Of a stretch of 10,050 nucleotides of DNA, positions 6,129-10,050 are shown piece after piece; position 1 is the first letter of the stretch, and each line of letters begins with the position of its first letter. Source of the DNA: Actinomycetota bacterium (GTDB taxonomy: Bacteria > Actinomycetota > Actinomycetes > S36-B12 > UBA10799); NCBI GenBank assembly GCA_030837395.1, contig JAUPKO010000088.1:1-10050 (forward strand), read 5' to 3'. A model generated the notes under the pieces. It saw only the letters and a list, made by a program, of their open reading frames with translations, ran no database searches and was not told where the DNA came from. The position numbers and the translations under genes were made by a program.

Positions 6129-7391
6129 CTAGTGGACGGGCACCGGCTCATGCGACCGCTCGGCCACCCCCGACGCCGCCGCCGGCCGTGCGATCCCCCG
6201 CCGGGCGACGAACCAGGCCAACACCAGCAGCCCCACGGCCGCCAGTACGCCGCCACCAATCAACCCCCAGCGCGGGCCGAACTGCATTGAGATCCAGCCC
6301 AGCAGCGGCGCCCCCACCGGATTGCTGCCGAAGAACACCAAGACGTACACACCCATCACCCGACCGCGCAGTTCCGGTGCTGTGTGCAGTTGCAGGTAGC
6401 TCTGCGCCGCAACCGAGAACGTCAGCGCAGCAAGGCCGCAGAACGGCAGAGCCAGCGCGAACCACACGTAGTTCGGCATCAGACCGCTCACCGCCGTCAC
6501 CGCACCGAAGGCGACGCCGGCGACAAGCACGAACCGCAGTCCGACGGGCCCTTGACGCCGGGCCGAGAGCAGCGAGCCGGTGATTGAACCCAGCGACAGT
6601 GCCGCGCCCAGCAAGCCGAACTCAGCGGCTCCACGGTGGAATTCGGCCGTGGCCATCAGTGCGATGGTGATCGAGTAGTTGAAGGCGAAGATCGCCGCGA
6701 GACCAACCGCGGCCAGCACCACGAGCAGGTCCGGGCGGCTTCGCAGGTAGGCAATCCCGGCCCGCAGGGTCACACGATCGGCTGCGTCGCCCGGGCCATG
6801 CTCAACCGCCGCCGGTCGCACAAAGGCGAGCGTGCCGACCGCCACCAGGAACGAGGCCGAGTTCACCGCGAACACCGGCCCGGAGCCGACGGCGGCGATG
6901 GCGAGCCCTGCCAACGCCGGCCCGATGATGCGCGCCAAGTTGAAGGTGGCGCTGTTGAGCGCCACGGCGTTGGCCAGCGAGGACCGCGGCACCAGCCGAC
7001 CCACCAGCGCCTGCCTCGCCGGTTGGTCGAAAGCAGCCGCGACCCCCAGTACCGCGCCGGCGACGAAGATCAACCCGATTCCGGCCGCACCGGCGATGGT
7101 CGCCGCCGCCAGCGAACCCGCCGCCACCGCACCGAGGGAGCCGGTCACGGCCAGCACCTTGCGCGGACTCACCCGGTCGGCCACGACGCCGGCCACCGGA
7201 GCGAGCACGATGAATGGCAGGAACTGCAGAGCTGTCACCAAGCCCAGCGCAACCGCGTCACCGTGCGTGACTTCGAGCACCAGCCAGTCCTGGGCGACTC
7301 GCTGCATCCAGGTGCCGATGTTGGTCACCGCCTGACCGGAGATGAACCACCGGTAGTTGGGGTGCGCCAGGGCGGCGAACGTGCGGCTCAC
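6129..7391 (-). CDS. MFS exporter, EntS/MFS_3-like
   Basis: A membrane protein of 420 aa with about twelve hydrophobic segments. The N-terminus SRTFAALAHPNYRWFISGQ, followed by NIGTWMQRVAQDWLVLEVT, is characteristic of the EntS-like MFS_3 group of exporters. The helix 2-3 loop holds motif A as GVVADRVSPRKVL. A conserved block AFDQPARQALVGRLVP follows helix 4, and the last loop contains LRGRVMGVYVLVFFGSNPVG. The start chosen is GTG 7391-7389, which overlaps the marR stop as GTGA, giving SRTFAALAH at once. An upstream start at 7481 would add 30 residues of low-complexity sequence that overlaps marR in another frame. Its partner marR suggests drug or metabolite efflux; an iron-siderophore role has no support nearby. 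It ends with TAG. Confidence 0.85.
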   Translation of the reverse strand: MSRTFAALAHPNYRWFISGQAVTNIGTWMQRVAQDWLVLEVTHGDAVALGLVTALQFLPFIVLAPVAGVVADRVSPRKVLAVTGSLGAVAAGSLAAATIAGAAGIGLIFVAGAVLGVAAAFDQPARQALVGRLVPRSSLANAVALNSATFNLARIIGPALAGLAIAAVGSGPVFAVNSASFLVAVGTLAFVRPAAVEHGPGDAADRVTLRAGIAYLRSRPDLLVVLAAVGLAAIFAFNYSITIALMATAEFHRGAAEFGLLGAALSLGSITGSLLSARRQGPVGLRFVLVAGVAFGAVTAVSGLMPNYVWFALALPFCGLAALTFSVAAQSYLQLHTAPELRGRVMGVYVLVFFGSNPVGAPLLGWISMQFGPRWGLIGGGVLAAVGLLVLAWFVARRGIARPAAASGVAERSHEPVPVH

Positions 7392-7843
7392 CGTTCCGCC
7401 AGAGCCAATAGGATCGGCGCCGCCGCCCGCAGTGAGGCCATGTCGGCCGCGGGCAACTCGGCCAGTTGTTGGGTGAGCCACGCCCGGCGGGCCCGACGGA
7501 TTCGTGCCACCGCGTCATGGCCGGCGTCGGTCGCCTCGACCACCACCACCCGGGCATCGCTGGGGTCGGACCGTCGCCGCACCAACCCCAGCCCCTCAAG
7601 ATTGGTCACGGTCCGGGTCATCGACGGCGCCCTCACGCCCTCCAGACCGGCCAGGGTGGAGATCGGCATCGGCCCCTGCCGGACCAGCAGTCCGAGGGTG
7701 CCGAGTTGGGTGGAGGTGAGCTCCTCGGTCCACTCCGTGCGCAGCCGTCGGGCCAGGCGCAGCACCGCGACGTGCAGGTCCGCCGCGACCGCAGCGACCT
7801 CGACGGCGTCCCCGCGTGCATCGGTGGGTGTGGACTCGCTCAT
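7388..7843 (-). CDS. MarR-family transcriptional regulator
   Basis: A winged-helix regulator of 151 aa. The order is normal: N-terminal dimerisation helix (about 12-38), LTSTQLGTLGLLVRQGPMPI (42-61), recognition helix region RAPSMTRTVTNLEGLGLVRR (71-90), wing DPSDARVVVVEATDAG (93-108) with the family's Asp/Arg pattern, and C-terminal dimerisation helices (about 110-150). MarR proteins usually repress their own operon and an adjacent exporter until a small phenolic or other ligand, or an oxidant, releases them. There is no cysteine, so thiol oxidation sensing of the OhrR type is excluded. The start ATG 7843 is chosen because GGAG lies 9 nt upstream; TTG 7852 and ATG 7849 are in frame but too close to it. 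The stop overlaps the exporter start (GTGA). Two palindromes lie just upstream. Confidence 0.9.
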   Translation of the reverse strand: MSESTPTDARGDAVEVAAVAADLHVAVLRLARRLRTEWTEELTSTQLGTLGLLVRQGPMPISTLAGLEGVRAPSMTRTVTNLEGLGLVRRRSDPSDARVVVVEATDAGHDAVARIRRARRAWLTQQLAELPAADMASLRAAAPILLALAER

Positions 7844-7868
7844 TGTCATCAACTCCAGAGGCTGTTGC

Positions 7869-7896
7869 TTAGTATGACTAACATTAGCCCTGCTAA
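7869..7896. promoter_or_regulatory. Tandem palindromic operators of the marR-exporter operon
   Basis: Two perfect palindromes stand side by side: TTAGT-ATG-ACTAA (7869-7881) and TTAGC-CCT-GCTAA (7884-7896), two bases apart and 15 bp centre to centre. Both fit TTAGY-N3-RCTAA. The whole 28 bp is also roughly symmetrical about 7882/7883 (10 of 14 positions). They lie 26-53 bp upstream of the marR start, just downstream of a TATACT box, so bound repressor would cover the transcription start. The MarR protein encoded next to them is the obvious candidate ligand. Confidence 0.65.
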
Positions 7897-7901
7897 GTAT
7901 A
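7896..7901 (-). promoter_or_regulatory. Candidate -10 box of the marR operon
   Basis: TATACT on the minus strand matches the -10 consensus at 5 of 6 positions and abuts the operator pair. A start near 7888 would leave a leader of about 45 nt before marR. No good -35 box is seen 17 bp upstream. Confidence 0.35.
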
Positions 7902-7939
7902 TTCCCGCAGCCCCACCGCGGACATGATCCGCCTCCCCC

Positions 7940-8716
7940 TCAGCCCAGCGCCCGCCAAAGGAACGAGCATGCCACCAGCACCATGGTGGTCTGGATGATC
8001 CGGGTGCTCTGCCGATCGGTCAGACCGTGCAGCAGGCGCGCCCCGATCGGCGCCCCGACCAGGCCACCGATCGCGATCACGAACCCCGCACTCCACCGCA
8101 CGTCGCCGCCGGTCACCACGTGCGACGCCACTGCCGACATACTCGCGAACAGCACCACAGCCAGGCTGATCCGCGAGGCGAGCCGCACCGGAGTCGACAG
8201 CGCCAACGTCTGCAACGGCACCATGATCAAACCGCCACCGACCCCGAACAGCCCCGCCAACAGCCCCCCGCCGGCACCCGTGGCGACCACAGGGGCCGGT
8301 CGCACCGCCACGATCGCCCCACCGGCATCGCCACCAACGTCAACACCGGCACCACCAGTGCCGTGCAGGCGCACCTCCAGCAGACCGATCGCCACCACGT
8401 TGAAACCGGCGAACATGAGCAGCAAGGCAGCCTCGGGCAGTCGGCGAGCCAGCATGACCCCAAGTGGCGCCATCAGCACCGCCGGAATCGCCAACACGAC
8501 CACCCGCCGCCACGGCAGCGCAAACTTACGGGTATTGGTCCAGGTTCCCGACGCGGCCGACAGCGAGATCGCCACGTTACTGGTGGCCGTCGCGGCCAGC
8601 GCCGGAAATCCCAGCCACACCATGATGGGCACCAGCAGGATCCCCCCGCCGGCACCGGTGATGCCCGCGAAGACGCCCGCCGCGAAACCGGCAACCAACT
8701 CGACCAGCAGTTGCAT
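7940..8716 (-). CDS. TSUP family permease (TauE/SafE sulfite exporter-like)
   Basis: A 258 aa membrane protein built from two homologous halves, as in the TSUP (DUF81, TauE/SafE) family. Each half opens with the family's glycine-rich motif: AGVFAGITGAGGGILLVPIM (13-32) and GGLLAGLFGVGGGLIMVPLQ (150-169). Each then has the SN/SR helix (ATSNVAISL; LASRISLAV). A glycine-rich soluble linker (about 117-135) joins them. Seven or eight hydrophobic segments are visible. The family transports sulfite, sulfonates, sulfoacetate or other small organic anions; the substrate cannot be told here. The start ATG 8716 begins directly before the first helix. GTG 8734 is an in-frame alternative; neither has a clear ribosome site. 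The same frame runs open to 9091, but that part is shadow sequence over the next gene. It follows the acyl-CoA dehydrogenase by about 50 bp on the same strand. Confidence 0.85.
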   Translation of the reverse strand: MQLLVELVAGFAAGVFAGITGAGGGILLVPIMVWLGFPALAATATSNVAISLSAASGTWTNTRKFALPWRRVVVLAIPAVLMAPLGVMLARRLPEAALLLMFAGFNVVAIGLLEVRLHGTGGAGVDVGGDAGGAIVAVRPAPVVATGAGGGLLAGLFGVGGGLIMVPLQTLALSTPVRLASRISLAVVLFASMSAVASHVVTGGDVRWSAGFVIAIGGLVGAPIGARLLHGLTDRQSTRIIQTTMVLVACSFLWRALG

Positions 8717-8737
8717 CGGCTGCAGATCGGTCACGTT

Positions 8738-8751
8738 GCCCGGCTTCGGGC
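8738..8751. terminator. Small GC hairpin between acyl-CoA dehydrogenase and TSUP genes
   Basis: GCCCG (8738-8742), loop GCTT, CGGGC (8747-8751): a 5-bp GC stem just after the dehydrogenase stop and before the permease start, without a T tract. It could be a weak terminator or processing site within an operon. Confidence 0.25.
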
Positions 8752-8768
8752 GGGCGTCCGGGGCAACG

Positions 8769-10050
8769 CTACGGGGCCATCGTGTAGGTGCCGTCGTACG
8801 ACAGCACCTCGGCCACGAAGTCCTTCTCGTGGGTGGGGTCGACCAGCGGCGCGGCGATGACCCGCAGGGCGGCCTCGCGCTGTGCAGGGCTGGCCGAGGC
8901 CCGGCCGGCCAATTCCAAGGCCCACTCGCTCGAGTCCTGAACGAACACCGCGAAGATCCGGTTGATGTGGTCCTCATCGAGGTCCGAGAAGTCCCCGACC
9001 GAACCCGCCCGGGTGCCGTCGGCATCAAGCGCCAACGCCGCCGCCTCGCACACGAGTTGGGCATACACGATCTGCGTGAACAGTTGGCCAAGCGACTGCA
9101 AGTAGTCCAAGTCCTTGGCCTGCTCCTCGGTGGGAGGTGCCGAGGTGACGAGGTCCGCGAACGCCTTCATCTGATCGATGAACACGGCCACGTTGGGCAG
9201 GTGCGCAAACCGGGCAAAGGCGGGCGTGGGGTCGTGGAAGCCGATCTTGCCCAGGCCCGAAGCCGGACCCTGGTTGAACAGGTAGGCGTCGTCACCGGCC
9301 TCCTCGACCACGCCGATCTGCGGTAGTTCGGGCCCGTTGCCACTGGCCGCGAGCAAGTACTGCGGCAGGAACTTGAGCACCAGCGCGACGTTGACCGCAA
9401 CGGTTCCCTCCAACTTTGGCAGGGCCCGGATGTGCCCGGCCGCCTGCTCGAAGTAGGTGTCCTCCTCGAAGCCGCGCGCAGCGATCACATCCCACAACAG
9501 GTCGATCACCCGCTCACCTTCGCCGGTGACCTTCATCTTGGTCAACGGGTTGAACAGCAGGAAGCGACGGTCCTCGTCTGAGGCGGTGCGCATGTAGTCC
9601 GTGGCCCGGGCCGCGTAGAGCTTCATGGCGATCAGTCGGGCATAGGCGTCCGCCAGCATGCGACGCACGTGCGGGAATTCGGTGACCCGGGTGCCATAGA
9701 GCACGCGGTTGTTGGCGTGCGCGATCGACTCGTAGAAGGCGTGCTCGCAGATGCCGATGCTGGCCCACCCGAGGTTGGCCTTGCCCACGTTGACCGTCGC
9801 CAGCGCAGCGTCCCAGGCAGGCTTGCCGGTGTGCAGGATGTCCGCCTGCTCGACGGGGTACTGCTCGAGGCGGAACGCCGCGACGAACATCTGCGAGGCG
9901 ACGACGTTCTTCTCCAGCACGTAGGCCGGGTGGCTGGTGTCGGCCAGGAAGAAGGCGTACTCGCCGGGGTGCTCGGGGTCGTCGTCAGCGAAGCGCCCGA
10001 ATACGGCCACCCGGCCGGCCACGTTGCCATTGCCGATGTAGTACTTCGGC
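8769..10050 (-). CDS. Acyl-CoA dehydrogenase family protein, 5' end beyond the window
   Basis: FAD flavoenzyme of fatty-acid or acyl-CoA oxidation. The visible 427 codons open mid-domain with PKYYIGNGNVAGRVAVFGRF, the beta-barrel segment of the family, and run to TAG at 8771-8769. GTG 10022 is an internal valine codon and not the start; the frame is open to the window edge. Helical C-terminal domain residues include KPAWDAALATVNVGKANLGW (67-86 counted from GTG 10022), then FNPLTKMKVTGEGERVIDLL, RGFEEDTYFEQ, and IRALPKLEGTVAVN, in which E205 of LEGT matches the catalytic base Glu of YEGT in medium-chain enzymes. A further 200 residues after this motif make it longer than the usual 380 aa enzymes, like the large actinobacterial FadE or acyl-CoA oxidase-like proteins. 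Substrate chain length is not predictable. Confidence 0.85.
   Translation of the reverse strand, partial: PKYYIGNGNVAGRVAVFGRFADDDPEHPGEYAFFLADTSHPAYVLEKNVVASQMFVAAFRLEQYPVEQADILHTGKPAWDAALATVNVGKANLGWASIGICEHAFYESIAHANNRVLYGTRVTEFPHVRRMLADAYARLIAMKLYAARATDYMRTASDEDRRFLLFNPLTKMKVTGEGERVIDLLWDVIAARGFEEDTYFEQAAGHIRALPKLEGTVAVNVALVLKFLPQYLLAASGNGPELPQIGVVEEAGDDAYLFNQGPASGLGKIGFHDPTPAFARFAHLPNVAVFIDQMKAFADLVTSAPPTEEQAKDLDYLQSLGQLFTQIVYAQLVCEAAALALDADGTRAGSVGDFSDLDEDHINRIFAVFVQDSSEWALELAGRASASPAQREAALRVIAAPLVDPTHEKDFVAEVLSYDGTYTMAP

Noticed and set aside
6129..6131. Genome-wide reassignment of TAG to a sense codon
   Set aside because: TAG terminates the MFS exporter (6131-6129) and the acyl-CoA dehydrogenase (8771-8769) at the expected protein ends, so TAG works as a stop here.
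6636..7877. Plus-strand ORF of 413 aa opposite the MFS exporter and marR
   Set aside because: Highly charged, low-complexity shadow crossing two well-supported genes and the operator region.
8717..9091. Extending the TSUP frame upstream to 9091 (383 aa)
   Set aside because: The added 125 residues are Arg/Ser/Pro-rich and overlie the acyl-CoA dehydrogenase; TSUP proteins of about 250 aa begin right before the first helix.
7983..9326. Plus-strand ORF of 447 aa opposite TSUP and the acyl-CoA dehydrogenase
   Set aside because: Pro/Thr/Ala-rich then Arg-rich composition spanning two real genes on the other strand; no domain.
1..10050. CRISPR arrays, insertion sequences, integrase/att sites at the tRNA
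   Set aside because: No regularly spaced repeats, transposase, integrase or duplicated tRNA 3' end seen; composition is uniform.

Overview
The window is about two-thirds G+C by eye, with strong G/C bias at third codon positions, GTG starts and large spurious antisense frames. This points to a high-GC actinobacterium; I cannot place it more precisely. It holds one tRNA, nine protein-coding loci and very little non-coding DNA. The longest gap is the roughly 150 bp divergent region at 2815-2965.

Layout. A tRNA-Arg(UCU) lies at 21-96. On the minus strand follow a type II galactose-1-phosphate uridylyltransferase gene (galT, 158-1648), broken by a single in-frame TAG, and galK (1648-2814), which overlaps it by one base. 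Across the divergent region, on the plus strand, are an MFS sugar transporter (2966-4270) and a GH1 beta-glycosidase (4267-5625), overlapping by 4 bp. Convergent to them on the minus strand is a small ParB/sulfiredoxin-like protein (5641-6090). Upstream of that, also on the minus strand, are an MFS exporter (6129-7391) and a MarR repressor (7388-7843) with two tandem palindromic operators. Last come a TSUP (TauE/SafE-like) permease (7940-8716) and the 3' part of a large acyl-CoA dehydrogenase gene (8769-10050), which runs off the right edge.

How the parts fit. The left half reads as a beta-galactoside or other beta-glycoside utilisation module: the MFS symporter imports the glycoside, the GH1 enzyme cleaves it in the cytoplasm, and GalK and GalT pass released galactose into the Leloir pathway. 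No galE, galM or dedicated regulator is present, though the divergent region carries a plausible operator. The centre looks like a self-regulated MarR/MFS efflux unit, possibly cotranscribed with the small ParB-like gene. The right end looks like fatty-acid or CoA-ester catabolism next to an anion permease.

The main oddity is galT. Both halves are intact, in the same frame and well conserved, yet separated by one amber codon. TAG is the normal stop of two neighbours (the MFS exporter and the acyl-CoA dehydrogenase), which argues against genome-wide reassignment. A nonsense mutation or a sequencing error is most likely; readthrough is a less likely alternative. I found no clearly new biological system, no CRISPR array and no mobile element.
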